A stretch of DNA of 64,000 nucleotides from Solibacillus sp. FSL W7-1464 (GTDB lineage Bacteria; Bacillota; Bacilli; Bacillales_A; Planococcaceae). The position numbers were made by a program, and so were the translations under genes. The first letter of the stretch is position 1. Each line of letters opens with the position of its first letter. This document shows positions 40,680 through 50,105 of this stretch, one piece after another. The notes beneath the pieces are model-generated. The model was not told the origin of the DNA, made no database searches, and saw only the letters and a list, made by a program, of their open reading frames with translations. The stretch spans positions 1,899,001 to 1,963,000 of the forward strand of contig NZ_JBBORC010000001.1 in the NCBI RefSeq assembly GCF_038004425.1. The letters run 5' to 3'.

Positions 40680-41549
40680 CTAGCCGTTTTTCGGGAATCG
40701 TTGTTCTCGTTCAAGCAGGACACCTTTTCTCGCATAGCCGAACTGCTCGTACAAAACTTTCGGATCCTCTTTTTTCGTTAATAGTTTTTGAATCGCATGG
40801 TAGCGCATATTTGTAGCCGTCACTTTAAACCGGAGCTGTTCAGACATCGCCTTGAAAATCCGTTCGATTGTCTTGACGGAGACTGGTTCCCCCATTTTAT
40901 TGCCGACGCCGAGCCAAACATATGGTGACATTTCGGTTTGCGGCATGAATTCAATTGTGTGGCGTTTATAGTCCTCGAGCAGTTCAAGCAGTTTTTTCGA
41001 GCACTGTAAAACACGATAGCTTTTTGATGCGAGTACAGTGATTTCCTGTTTTTCGGGATTTATATGTTTCCATTCCATACGCACAAGCTCGGCTGGTTTA
41101 ATCCCAAGCTCCGCTACTGTAAAAACAATGACGGTATTGCGTAATGCAAGCCATTCATGTTCCTCATTCAGGGCAATCTCATACTGCTTCGGCCAATAGG
41201 CTAATGCCCGATTGAATTGTTTTTCTTTTAGCACGTTCAGTTCCGTTTCCTGTTTAGTCAACGGTGCGATGATTGCTTCATTATATACGGAAATTACACC
41301 GCGCAGCTGCAAGAAAACAAGAAAGTGGCGAATGGATGCGAATTTTCGGTTGACTGAATTGAACGACGGATACTTTTCCTGAATCGTTTTTGAATAAAGC
41401 TGCAGTGCTTCATTTATCTGATTCTCGTGCTGAATAATCTCCGCGAATTGCTTTGCGTCCAATGTATATTGTTTCGTCGTATGAAAAGATTTATTTAATG
41501 ACTTCAAATAAGCTGTAAATGCTTTAACATACGGTTGGATTTCTTCCAC
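40680..41549 (-). CDS. Catalytically dead tyrosine-recombinase-fold protein
   Basis: The 289 residues align in outline with the Xer recombinase at 37541-38482: an N-terminal SAM-like domain (for example TTKQYTLDAKQFAEII) and a catalytic-type domain. The active site is gone. The first Arg is K151 (LGIKPAEL), the His of HxLR is T246 (TATNMRYH), the second His is Y272 (QFGYAR), and no Tyr occupies the nucleophile position. Only R249 remains. The frame is intact with no stops, so the protein is probably selected for DNA binding or assembly rather than strand exchange. Confidence 0.7.
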   Translation of the reverse strand: MEEIQPYVKAFTAYLKSLNKSFHTTKQYTLDAKQFAEIIQHENQINEALQLYSKTIQEKYPSFNSVNRKFASIRHFLVFLQLRGVISVYNEAIIAPLTKQETELNVLKEKQFNRALAYWPKQYEIALNEEHEWLALRNTVIVFTVAELGIKPAELVRMEWKHINPEKQEITVLASKSYRVLQCSKKLLELLEDYKRHTIEFMPQTEMSPYVWLGVGNKMGEPVSVKTIERIFKAMSEQLRFKVTATNMRYHAIQKLLTKKEDPKVLYEQFGYARKGVLLEREQRFPKNG

Positions 41550-41721
41550 ATTTTTCGCCCCTTTCTTTTTATTGTATCATGTGAAGTGGTAAGAATTACA
41601 TGGATTTCATACAGTAAATTGCTGAATATTCGATAAATTTACTTGAACCGTCCGGATTGCATGTTATTGTATATTGTTTCGTCTATAATGACTATGTATA
41701 CATAATTAAGGGGGACCACAA

Positions 41722-42525
41722 ATGCAAGTACGTACGACTAGGCTTGAAGCGGAAGAAGCGAAAATCATTTATCAGGAAACTGCGGGGCTCGCCATTATTA
41801 CGATTCATCGCCCGCAGCTTAAAAATGCATTAACGGCGAATATGTGGGATCAGCTTGCAAAAATTGCACTGGGCACATTGGAAAATCCCAAAAACAAAGT
41901 GCTGTTATTGCGCGGTTCCGGCGAGAACTTTACAGCAGGGTCGGATATTAAAGAATTTAATTCAATTTCGCTGGATAAAGCGGAAGAAGCATTCGTGCAT
42001 ATGGAAAGAACGATTTCAACAATTGAAAATTTGCCGATTCCTGTGATCGGTGTTATTAACGGTCCGGCAATGGGTGCTGGACTGGAGCTTGCCCTTGCAT
42101 GTGATATTCGCATCGGTTCGGACAAAGCGAAAATGGGGATCCCGGTCGGTAAGCTTGGCATTACATTGAATAATAAATTTGCCAAGCGTTTAGTCGATCT
42201 GGTGGGACCTTCTGCAACGAAAGACTTTGTATTTACAGGACGCATGTATAAAGCGGAAGAAGCATTTAAAGCCGGAATGCTGAATTATTTAGTTGCTGAA
42301 AAAGACTTAAACCGATTTGCCATCCGAATGGGTAAGCTTGTTGCCGGCATGTCTCCGGATTCTTTATTAGCCGTAAAACGTTCGGTTAAGGAATGTATAG
42401 ATTCAGCTCCTGCTTTATGGGAAGGATCAACACCGTTTGTTTCCGAAAGAGACTTTTCAGAAGGTGTCCGTGCTTTTGTCGAAAAACGTCAGCCAGTTTT
42501 CACAAGACAGCTTCCAAAACAATAG
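41722..42525 (+). CDS. Enoyl-CoA hydratase/isomerase (crotonase) family protein
   Basis: The 267-residue crotonase-fold protein has the oxyanion-hole segments ENFTAGSDIKEF (near residues 70-81) and NGPAMGAGLELALACDIRIG (near 112-131). In classical hydratases two glutamates act in catalysis; here the second site region GKLGITLNNKFAKRL lacks an obvious Glu, so isomerase or another crotonase reaction is possible. AAGGGGGA precedes the ATG. Acts on acyl-CoA in the cytosol; monocistronic. Confidence 0.87.
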   Translation: MQVRTTRLEAEEAKIIYQETAGLAIITIHRPQLKNALTANMWDQLAKIALGTLENPKNKVLLLRGSGENFTAGSDIKEFNSISLDKAEEAFVHMERTISTIENLPIPVIGVINGPAMGAGLELALACDIRIGSDKAKMGIPVGKLGITLNNKFAKRLVDLVGPSATKDFVFTGRMYKAEEAFKAGMLNYLVAEKDLNRFAIRMGKLVAGMSPDSLLAVKRSVKECIDSAPALWEGSTPFVSERDFSEGVRAFVEKRQPVFTRQLPKQ

Positions 42526-42559
42526 AAAAACTGCCCCAATACACCGGGGCAGTTTTTTT
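42526..42559 (+). terminator. Terminator of the crotonase gene
   Basis: AAAAACTGCCCC / GGGGCAGTTTTT with TTTT tail. Confidence 0.85.
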
Positions 42560-42745
42560 GATTGCTAATACAATACATCGAAGTGCTTAGATTAGACGTA
42601 ATTCGAGCATTCCGCGCAAAGTCGTTTGGACTGTTTTTAACGCGACGCTTGTCAGATGCTGTAGAATTGCCTCTAGTGCATTAAGTTTTTATATATGTTC
42701 TGTATCCGTAACGAATTTCGACAAACCGCCATATTTCAAAAGACA

Positions 42746-44110
42746 TTAATCAAGAAAAATTTTGCCGGGGTTCATAATATTGTTCGGATCAAATACTCGC
42801 TTAATCTCTTTCATCCACATATAGGCAAGTCCATGTTCTTGCTGCTGATACTTTTTCTTCCCATATCCTACACCATGTTCCCCGGTACAAGTTCCTCCAA
42901 GAGACAGTGCATATTCAACGACATGTTCATTCAGTTCTTTCGCTCTGGCAATTTCTTCTTTACTGTCCATATCAACCATAAGCAAAATGTGATAATTGCC
43001 GTCACCTACATGGCCGACAATCCCCGCGTCGATCTGCATGCTTTCAATTTTTTCACGTGAGTTTTGAATCGCATCCGGCAATGAATTGATCGGAACGACA
43101 ACATCTGTAGACATCAGTTTTTTTCCTGGCGCGGAATGAATATATGTATAAGCCATATTATGACGAAGCTCCCATAAATGATTGCGCGCACGTTCATCCT
43201 GTTCAAATGCCAGCTCGATACAGCCATTGTCGTTCAATAATTCGGTCGCAAATACAACATCTGCCTGTAAACCCGCCTCATTCCCATGGAATTCCAGAAA
43301 TAGTGTTGGTGTTTCAGGAAAATTTGTTCCGGAAGCAAAATTTACTTTTTCAATACTTTGTTTATCGACTAGTTCCATTCGTGCCATTGGTATACCGGCT
43401 TGTTTTAGTGAAACGACAGCATCTACTGCTTGCTGGACCGTCTCAAATGTTGCGCGGCCCGCAACAATTCTTTCCGGAATCCCGTAAACCCGCACTGTCA
43501 ATTCCGTAATGACCCCAAGTGTCCCCTCCGAACCGACCATTAAACCATTCAAGTGATAGCCCGAAGAAGATTTTGCGGCCAATCCCCCAGTATGAATCAC
43601 ATCACCATTCGCCAATACCACTTCTAAATCACGGACTTGGTCACGCATAATGCCGTAGCGTACAGAAGTTGTTCCACTTGCATTCGTTGCGGCCATTCCG
43701 CCTAATGTCGCGTCGGCACCCGGATCGACAGAAAAGAATAAGCCGTATTTTTTTAATTCTTTATTAAGCTGACTGCGCGTTACACCTGGCTGGACCTTTA
43801 CTAGAAAATCTTCCGGACGGACTTCTAAAACAGCATTCATCAGCGATAAATCCAGGGAGATTCCGCCTTGATAAGGAATCACATGTCCTTCCAGACTCGT
43901 ACCAAGACCAAATGGCACTACTGGAATTCGCTGTTCATTTGCCAGTGTTAAAATTTCGCTTACTTCCTGTGCCGTTTTCGGGTAGACAACAACATCCGGT
44001 AAATGCGGTTCATGATATGATTCGTCTTTCCCGTGCTGTGTACGTAACACTTCATTTGTTGTCACTTGCTCATGTGATACTATTTGCTGTAACTGTTCAA
44101 TGTAAATCAT
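42746..44110 (-). CDS. glcD: FAD-linked oxidase, glycolate oxidase subunit GlcD / D-lactate dehydrogenase-like
   Basis: The 454-residue PCMH-type flavoenzyme has FAD-binding segments VVPFGLGTSLEGHVIPYQGG (near 67-86) and PGADATLGGMAATNASGTTS (near 126-145). The C-terminal region has the family motif HVGDGNYH plus GGTCTGEHGVGYGKK. It oxidises D-2-hydroxyacids such as glycolate or D-lactate. No glcE/glcF partners are adjacent, which favours a single-subunit D-lactate dehydrogenase-like role. AAGGGGGA precedes the ATG. Confidence 0.92.
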   Translation of the reverse strand: MIYIEQLQQIVSHEQVTTNEVLRTQHGKDESYHEPHLPDVVVYPKTAQEVSEILTLANEQRIPVVPFGLGTSLEGHVIPYQGGISLDLSLMNAVLEVRPEDFLVKVQPGVTRSQLNKELKKYGLFFSVDPGADATLGGMAATNASGTTSVRYGIMRDQVRDLEVVLANGDVIHTGGLAAKSSSGYHLNGLMVGSEGTLGVITELTVRVYGIPERIVAGRATFETVQQAVDAVVSLKQAGIPMARMELVDKQSIEKVNFASGTNFPETPTLFLEFHGNEAGLQADVVFATELLNDNGCIELAFEQDERARNHLWELRHNMAYTYIHSAPGKKLMSTDVVVPINSLPDAIQNSREKIESMQIDAGIVGHVGDGNYHILLMVDMDSKEEIARAKELNEHVVEYALSLGGTCTGEHGVGYGKKKYQQQEHGLAYMWMKEIKRVFDPNNIMNPGKIFLD

Positions 44111-44237
44111 TTCATTTCCCCCTTACCATTATCGTAGGACCTTTAAAGATTTTGGTCCAATCAGTATTCAATAATTAGAATATACTTAATCAACTAAAAA
44201 TAGAAACTACTAATTTATTATACGATATTTTCCATTT

Positions 44238-44269
44238 AAAAAAGCTGACAAATTTATGCCAGCTTTTTT
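44238..44269 (-). terminator. Hairpin terminator
   Basis: AAAAAAGCTG / CAGCTTTTTT with a 12-nt loop; on the minus strand it directly follows the gene ending at 44279. Confidence 0.7.
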
Positions 44270-44278
44270 TATCACTGT

Positions 44279-45079
44279 TTATTTGATTCCTTTTATTTGC
44301 ACATGAATCGTTTCGGGTTCTATACCAAAATGCAGTGAAAATTCCTGTGAAATTTCCTTTTGAAGTTCATAAAGATAATCCGGCACAACATAGGAAACAG
44401 GTGACTTTAAATAAAGCGCAATAGTTATTTGGGGTACACCGTCTGTTTGAATATTGGCTATTTCAAATTTAGCAAGTTTATCCTGCTTTTCCAGAACGTG
44501 ATCCAGCACATCGGTAAATACATTCTTAGAAATATAAACACTGTTTTGATGGAAGTCAGGCTGTACAATTGTCGTTTCCCCAAGCTTAACTTGTGATGAA
44601 GAGAAAATTTCTTTCCCGCGCTGAATAAGGCGTTTGAAAAAATTTTGTTCTACTTGGCGGTACGGGACAGGCATCACATGTTTTCCCTGAATTTCCCGTA
44701 CATATTTGGCAATGCGAATTTCTTTTTCCGTTCGGATATTATGGACATAGTGGAATTCATCGATTTCTCCAAGCTGTAGCCGAGCTGCGATTCTTTTCGT
44801 CATCTTGTCGGACGTGCCGATCAGTAAAATGGAATTTACTTCATGGGAGCTAATCGCCTCCAGTACTTCCTCTTTATGTATGTCATCATCCAAAATGGCG
44901 CGGCGCACCGCTTTTAATGTGTTTTTCTCAAATTTAGCAGATGTTCCTGCTGCTTTTTCCCCGTTTACAATCAATATGCCGTCATCAATGATAGCCTCAA
45001 TGTCATTGTCATGTGCAAATTGCAAAGCACTTGTACTTTTGCCTGTCCCGCTTGGCCCGCTTAATGAATAGATTTTCAT
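44279..45079 (-). CDS. P-loop ATPase fused to an Asp23-like C-terminal domain
   Basis: The 266-residue protein begins with a Walker A motif GPSGTGKST (residues 8-16) and a kinase-like core of about 170 residues. The C-terminal ~95 residues (ISKNVFTDVLDHVLEKQDKL, then QITIALYLKSPVSYVVPDYL) resemble the Asp23/YloU alkaline-shock fold. The combination suggests an ATP-dependent regulator or kinase with an envelope-stress type module. Function not established. It is divergent from the aminotransferase gene. Confidence 0.7.
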   Translation of the reverse strand: MKIYSLSGPSGTGKSTSALQFAHDNDIEAIIDDGILIVNGEKAAGTSAKFEKNTLKAVRRAILDDDIHKEEVLEAISSHEVNSILLIGTSDKMTKRIAARLQLGEIDEFHYVHNIRTEKEIRIAKYVREIQGKHVMPVPYRQVEQNFFKRLIQRGKEIFSSSQVKLGETTIVQPDFHQNSVYISKNVFTDVLDHVLEKQDKLAKFEIANIQTDGVPQITIALYLKSPVSYVVPDYLYELQKEISQEFSLHFGIEPETIHVQIKGIK

Positions 45080-45261
45080 CCTACACCTCTTAATTATTTA
45101 TTTTCCTAAGAATAATATTCTCCAGTACTTATATCGCTATTCCATTACGGTTTCGTGCTTTATGTAGTGAATTAATTCTCTTTTCTGATTTCATCCCCAT
45201 TATACGTGATGTGTATGATAAAATGGTGCTTACAATTGAAAGATTTAAGGAGTGTTAAAGA

Positions 45262-46425
45262 TTGAATATCCAACCGTCTAAAAAAATGTCATTATTTGTA
45301 CCTGCTATATTTGGTGACTTAAAAAAACATGCCAAAATGCAAGAGGAAAAAGGAACGGAACTCATTGATTTAAGTCTTGGAAGTCCTGATATTGCTCCAG
45401 CAGAGAACTTACGCCAAAAAATGTCCGAGCTGACGGCACTCTCTTCTTCTTACGGCTATACTTTAACGGGTATTCAAACCTTTAATGATGCGGTATGCCG
45501 CTATTATAAGCGAGTAAACAATGTAGAGTTAGATCCGGCAAGTGAAGTAGTGCAAACAATTGGCTCACAGGAAGGTTTAGTCCATCTGCCAGTCGCTTTC
45601 TGTGATCCTGGTGACATTGTACTTACTACAAACCCGGCATATGTTGCTTATGATGCTGGAATTCATTTGGCTGGTGCGACACCTTATTATATGCCATTAA
45701 CAAAAGAAAATCAGTATTTGCCTGATTTAACAGCCATTCCTGAAGAGATTCGCCAAAAAGCAAAATTGCTAATTTTAAACTTGCCGGGCAACCCGGTACC
45801 GGCAATGCCATCGATCGCTTATTTCGAAGAAGTCGTGGCATTCGCGAAAAAGTATAATATTATCGTTTTGCATGATGCGGCCTATTCCGAATTTTACTTT
45901 AAGGGAGATGCCCCAATCAGTTTCCTTGCCACACCTGGTGCGAAGGAAGTCGGTCTGGAAATCAACTCTTTATCAAAAAGCTTCAGTCTGGCTGGTACTC
46001 GTATTGCCTACATAGTTGGTAATGCCGAATTAGTGGCGATTATGAAACAGCTGAAATCGAATTTGGACTTTGGTATTTTCGAACCGATTCAGCAAGTAGC
46101 GGCATTGGCATTGGACAATGCCGAACAAGTTACAAGTGTCCTAAGAGAAACCTTTTCTGTCCGTCATAAAACTCTTATGGAAGGCTTAACATCAATCGGC
46201 TGGGAAGTTGCACCAAGTGATGGCGGGATGTTCGTTTGGGCAAAATATCCTTATGATATTAATTGTATTGACTTCGCTTATAAGGCAATTGAACAAACAG
46301 GTGTCGTCATGGTGCCGGGTACGGTGTTTGGCACAGCCGGTGAAGGCTATATGCGTCTTGCATTGGTGCAGCCTGTTGAAAAGCTTCAGGAAGCTGTCAA
46401 ACGACTGTCAACAATAAAATTATAA
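45262..46425 (+). CDS. PLP-dependent aminotransferase, class I/II (LL-DAP/aspartate aminotransferase-like)
   Basis: The 387-residue fold-type I aminotransferase binds PLP through the Lys in INSLSKSFSLAGTRIAYIVG (near residues 233-252). Other conserved parts are DLSLGSPD near residue 34, NLPGNPVPA near 173 and the substrate Arg in YMRLAL near 363. It resembles the DapL/PatA-type enzymes. It starts at TTG with AAGGAG nine bases upstream. Substrate not resolved. Confidence 0.9.
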   Translation: MNIQPSKKMSLFVPAIFGDLKKHAKMQEEKGTELIDLSLGSPDIAPAENLRQKMSELTALSSSYGYTLTGIQTFNDAVCRYYKRVNNVELDPASEVVQTIGSQEGLVHLPVAFCDPGDIVLTTNPAYVAYDAGIHLAGATPYYMPLTKENQYLPDLTAIPEEIRQKAKLLILNLPGNPVPAMPSIAYFEEVVAFAKKYNIIVLHDAAYSEFYFKGDAPISFLATPGAKEVGLEINSLSKSFSLAGTRIAYIVGNAELVAIMKQLKSNLDFGIFEPIQQVAALALDNAEQVTSVLRETFSVRHKTLMEGLTSIGWEVAPSDGGMFVWAKYPYDINCIDFAYKAIEQTGVVMVPGTVFGTAGEGYMRLALVQPVEKLQEAVKRLSTIKL

Positions 46426-46434
46426 ATTATAAGT

Positions 46435-46474
46435 GAAAAGGCGCTGCTGTATGCAATTACAGCTGCGCCTTTTC
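46435..46474. terminator. Bidirectional terminator
   Basis: GAAAAGGCGCTGCTGT / ACAGCTGCGCCTTTTC, one mismatch, between convergent genes. Confidence 0.85.
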
Positions 46475-46476
46475 AG

Positions 46477-46869
46477 TTATTCCATCGTGCTATACGTAAT
46501 AATACCTTGTTCTTCGATTTCTGTGCCGTCTAAAAATACAACGGTCGTTTGAAAAATCAGCTGCTCGTCTTTACCGCATACCCAGCGCTCGTCTGGAATA
46601 ATCTCAAATGGAATAATTTCACCATCTTTTGATCGGATCCCGCCAACTAACTGAAACGAGTGTTTGCCGACAATCGATAATTCGCCATCCAATTCTTCAC
46701 AGAGTACTAGTAAAGAAATGTAATCGATTTTTTCTTCTTCATCTCCTGTAAGGCTTGTAACATAAACAGAACCATTTAATATATCGCCTTCAACAAGCTC
46801 TGTCTTTTCAATGACGGTTTCAACCTTTACGCCATTCTCTTCCAATGATGTTAGCCATTTGCTTAACAT
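46477..46869 (-). CDS. Short Spo0M-like (arrestin-fold) protein
   Basis: The 130-residue protein resembles the N-terminal arrestin-like half of sporulation-control protein Spo0M, with VETVIEKTELVEGDILNGSV followed by strand-rich sequence. Full Spo0M is about 258 residues, so this is a half-length version. It has an intact GGAGGAG ribosome site, start and stop, rather than being a broken gene. Cytosolic; role unknown, possibly sporulation or membrane-linked regulation. Confidence 0.7.
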   Translation of the reverse strand: MLSKWLTSLEENGVKVETVIEKTELVEGDILNGSVYVTSLTGDEEEKIDYISLLVLCEELDGELSIVGKHSFQLVGGIRSKDGEIIPFEIIPDERWVCGKDEQLIFQTTVVFLDGTEIEEQGIITYSTME

Positions 46870-46911
46870 GTATACTCCTCCATTATAAATATGTAATTGG
46901 TAAAAATTTCA

Positions 46912-46947
46912 AAAAGGGAGCGTGTTAAAAGTTTTCGCTTTTAACAC
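46912..46947 (-). terminator. Terminator of the AI-2E family gene
   Basis: GTGTTAAAAG / CTTTTAACAC hairpin; on the minus strand followed by CTCCCTTTTTG. Confidence 0.6.
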
Positions 46948-46976
46948 ACCCCATCTTTACATTATCCTGTTTAATG

Positions 46977-48206
46977 TTATTTCACTTCTTCATACAGATT
47001 CGTCTCGTCAGACTGGAAACGGTTGTAACGTTGTTTAAAGAGTCGATATGTGTGTGAGATGAGAACTTTAATTAAAGCATAACCAGGAATACCTAATACG
47101 ACACCCGGGACTCCAAATAAAGAACCGGCTGTTAATAAAACAAAAATAATTGTAATAGGATGGATACTTAATGATTTACCCATAATTTGAGGGGATATAA
47201 ACTTCCCTTCGATTAATTGTACAATTGTCCATACAATAGCTAATTTTACTAAGAGCCATGGTGAATTCACAATCGCAATAATTGCTGCAGGAGTAGCAGC
47301 AATGGCTGGTCCCAAATATGGAACAACACTCGTAATCATCGCAAGGAAGCCAAGTAACAAAGCATATGGCATACCGATTATTAAAAATCCGATAGTCATC
47401 ATGACGCCAATACAAAACGATACTAAAATCTGGCCTTGTATGTAGGAGCTAATCTGCTTGTCCATATCATGCAGTACACTTCCAATTTGCTCCCGCATAC
47501 GCGGAGGAAACAGGAGTAAAATGAAGCGCGGCATTTTTTCGCCTTCATATAATAAATAAAATGTAATAAACGGAACAATTACAAGTGATAAAATGATGCC
47601 TGTAACGGTTGACAGAAAGCCAGTAATCCCAGTGGCAACTCCGGATGCTAAACTTCCTAGAGTAACTTTAACTGTTGTAATAAAACTGTCTGTAAAGTCC
47701 ATTAAAATCTGATTGTAATCAAAGTTGATCTTTTCAAAATACTCGCTGAAATGAGAGTTATTTAAAAATGCCAGTAAATCATTCGCAAGCGCCATTAAAA
47801 CAACAGGGAATTCTTGTACTAAGTTTGTAAACTGATCACGTAAAAACGGGAAAACCAGAAGTACAAGTAATGTGATCAACGCAATAACTACTATATACAA
47901 AATTAGAATTGCTAAGGCGCGAGGCACTTTCCATCTTACTAAAAGTTTCAATGGCGGGCGTAATAAGTAAAACAAAATGACCCCTAGTACACCAGGTAAA
48001 ATGATGACTTCAAACAGTACATGTAACGGCTCGAAGATAAAGGAAATTTTATCGTATACGAATACTGTACAGCCAGTTAATAAGATGATCACTAATAAGA
48101 ATAATAAATTTTTACCACCTAAAAACCGAATAAATTTAGAAGAGAAAAATTTAGACGTTTCCTCGGGTAATGAATTCACTTTATTCATTTCTTTTTTTCT
48201 CTCCAA
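46977..48206 (-). CDS. AI-2E family transporter
   Basis: The 409-residue membrane protein has the family's ~8 helices and conserved segments LLRPPLKLLVRWKVPRALAI (near 102-121) and MITSVVPYLGPAIAATPAAI (near 289-308). Members export small molecules (autoinducer-2 in E. coli TqsA) or act as Na+/H+ antiporters. The start is TTG 48206 or the internal ATG at 48188, which has GGAGAG ten bases upstream; the choice is open. Confidence 0.9.
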   Translation of the reverse strand: MERKKEMNKVNSLPEETSKFFSSKFIRFLGGKNLLFLLVIILLTGCTVFVYDKISFIFEPLHVLFEVIILPGVLGVILFYLLRPPLKLLVRWKVPRALAILILYIVVIALITLLVLLVFPFLRDQFTNLVQEFPVVLMALANDLLAFLNNSHFSEYFEKINFDYNQILMDFTDSFITTVKVTLGSLASGVATGITGFLSTVTGIILSLVIVPFITFYLLYEGEKMPRFILLLFPPRMREQIGSVLHDMDKQISSYIQGQILVSFCIGVMMTIGFLIIGMPYALLLGFLAMITSVVPYLGPAIAATPAAIIAIVNSPWLLVKLAIVWTIVQLIEGKFISPQIMGKSLSIHPITIIFVLLTAGSLFGVPGVVLGIPGYALIKVLISHTYRLFKQRYNRFQSDETNLYEEVK

Positions 48207-48281
48207 AAGACCACCTCAATATTTCAACAATATTTAATTTATACTCTATTTTATCATGAAAAATCATTCGACATATAATGC

Positions 48282-49220
48282 TTACTCGTTTAAATTCAAA
48301 AAATCATGTAAAATTTCCGAATTTTTCGCTACATCAATTTCCAGTACTTCTCCTGCATGTCGGTAATTACTGATTTTATAAGTACCTTCTGCCGGTATCG
48401 TCATTTTTTCAACAGTGATTTCCCCTCCGGATACTGCTCTAAGCGCAGTTGTCACCTGGTCTTTGCTTGATAAATCCGTCGTAATATAACCTTGGGTAGC
48501 ACCGATGAATTTAGGCAAATTCGCTACATTTTTTGGTGATAATAATTCATTTTTTAATGCTTCGATTACTTTTTGCTGACGTACCACACGTCCGAAATCA
48601 CCGTCAGCATCCGCACGGAAACGGGCATAGCCGAGAAGCTCTTTACCGTTTAAGTTTTGCAGGCCTTTTTTAATTTCCACATCAATTAATCCGCCCATGT
48701 CTTTTTCCACATCCATCTCAATACCATCTGGAGCCAAAATATCAATCATTGTTTCAAAACTTTTAAAATCAATCATTGCATAATGGTGAATCGGTATATC
48801 GAACATATTATTTAGCGTTTCCTGGAGTAACGGTACCCCATCCAAATAATAGGCCGTATTCAGTTTATAGGATTGATATCCAGGTATGTCCGCGTAAATA
48901 TCACGCATAAAAGAAACGAGCTTCATATCGTTTGTTTTTTGGTTCCACGAAAGAAGCATCATCGTATCAGAACGCGATTTTTCTTCACCTCGAGTATCAA
49001 CACCGATTATTAAATAATTTTCTATTGTCGGATGGTTATCATCTGGTTCAAAGCCTTCTACTTCAATTTTATTATCGCTTGCCAATTCTTTCCCCTTATT
49101 ATATTGGACATAGCTGTATCCAATGATACTTAAAAGGAAAAGAAATACGACTACGAAAAGTAACCGGCCTTTACGCAATCTTTTCTTTCGATAGCGGGTG
49201 TGACGCGACTGTTCTTCCAT
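48282..49220 (-). CDS. LytR-CpsA-Psr (LCP) family cell-wall glycopolymer ligase
   Basis: The 312-residue protein has a short basic cytoplasmic tail, one membrane helix (about residues 19-38) and an extracytoplasmic LCP domain. It carries the motifs NYLIIGVDTRGEEKSRSDTM (near 66-85), SFMRDIYADIPGY and GYARFRADADGDFGRVVRQQ, containing the Arg/Asp residues that bind the polyprenyl-pyrophosphate substrate. It attaches wall teichoic acid-like polymers to peptidoglycan. Confidence 0.95.
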   Translation of the reverse strand: MEEQSRHTRYRKKRLRKGRLLFVVVFLFLLSIIGYSYVQYNKGKELASDNKIEVEGFEPDDNHPTIENYLIIGVDTRGEEKSRSDTMMLLSWNQKTNDMKLVSFMRDIYADIPGYQSYKLNTAYYLDGVPLLQETLNNMFDIPIHHYAMIDFKSFETMIDILAPDGIEMDVEKDMGGLIDVEIKKGLQNLNGKELLGYARFRADADGDFGRVVRQQKVIEALKNELLSPKNVANLPKFIGATQGYITTDLSSKDQVTTALRAVSGGEITVEKMTIPAEGTYKISNYRHAGEVLEIDVAKNSEILHDFLNLNE

Positions 49221-49401
49221 TGCTGTAACTTCCTTTCTATTTCTGTGAAGTTTAGACGATTTACATTAAATTTAGTTGCAAATTACTTATAGTATACCAT
49301 TTTATCCACATTTTCTTCCTCACTAATGAAATGTCGGTATATCTTTTTTCTTTATTTTTATTACACGACAGAATATTATATGCTATTAAAAGCTTAATAA
49401 A

Positions 49402-49430
49402 TTGAATGTCATTCTTATCCATGTTAGAAT
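49402..49430 (+). promoter_or_regulatory. Sigma-A promoter of msrA
   Basis: TTGAAT, 17 bp, TAGAAT, about 80 bp before the start codon. Confidence 0.55.
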
Positions 49431-49509
49431 ACTTCATATTTAGCAGCTTTATTCAAGTAAAGTAAAGGTTGAATATGTATGTTTACTGGTTTATGAGGAG
49501 TGATACAGA

Positions 49510-50031
49510 ATGGAAAAGGCAACATTTGCAGGCGGTTGTTTTTGGTGTATGGTAAAACCTTTTGATCAATGGGAAGGCATCGAAAGAGTAACGAGCGGTT
49601 ATATGGGTGGTCATGTGGAAAATCCTACATATGAAGATGTAAAGCGTGGAGACTCTGGTTATAAGGAAGTTGTCGAGATTGAATTTAACCCAGAGATTTT
49701 CAGCTATGAAAAATTATTGGATATATATTGGATGCAAATTGATCCAACAGATGCTGGCGGTCAGTTCCATGATCGCGGCGAGTCTTATAAAACAGTGATT
49801 TATACGCATAGCGATGAACAATATGAGGCTGCACTAAAGTCTAAGAAAAACTTGGCCGAAAGTGGTCGTTTCAAAAAGCCGATTGTAACTGAAATTCAAC
49901 AGGCACAGACTTTTTGGCCAGCGGAAGACTATCATCAGGACTACTATAAAAAAGAAGAATCACATTATCAGGAAGACCGCGCCAAATCCGGACGTGATGA
50001 GTTTATTGATGCACACTGGAAAGAAAATTAA
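49510..50031 (+). CDS. msrA: Peptide methionine-(S)-S-oxide reductase MsrA
   Basis: The 173-residue repair enzyme reduces methionine-S-sulfoxide. The catalytic motif GGCFWCM is at residues 8-14 with C10 the nucleophile; Y/D/E substrate residues are in [17 protein letters not shown] and [11 protein letters not shown]. It has no MsrB fusion. A second cysteine pair for recycling is limited to C13. TGAGGAG precedes the ATG. Confidence 0.96.
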   Translation: MEKATFAGGCFWCMVKPFDQWEGIERVTSGYMGGHVENPTYEDVKRGDSGYKEVVEIEFNPEIFSYEKLLDIYWMQIDPTDAGGQFHDRGESYKTVIYTHSDEQYEAALKSKKNLAESGRFKKPIVTEIQQAQTFWPAEDYHQDYYKKEESHYQEDRAKSGRDEFIDAHWKEN

Positions 50032-50042
50032 ATCCTATGCAT

Positions 50043-50088
50043 AAAAAGGAACGTACCATTTGTAATTACGAGCGGTACGTTCCTTTTT
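50043..50088. terminator. Bidirectional terminator
   Basis: AAAAAGGAACGTACC / GGTACGTTCCTTTTT, perfect 15 bp. Confidence 0.85.
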
Positions 50089-50105
50089 CAATAGGTGCTT
50101 AAAAG

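Noticed and set aside
50032-50105. Search for a signal-peptide gene next to the XRE-TPR regulator
   Set aside because: Only a terminator lies downstream; no short secreted-peptide frame is seen on either side.
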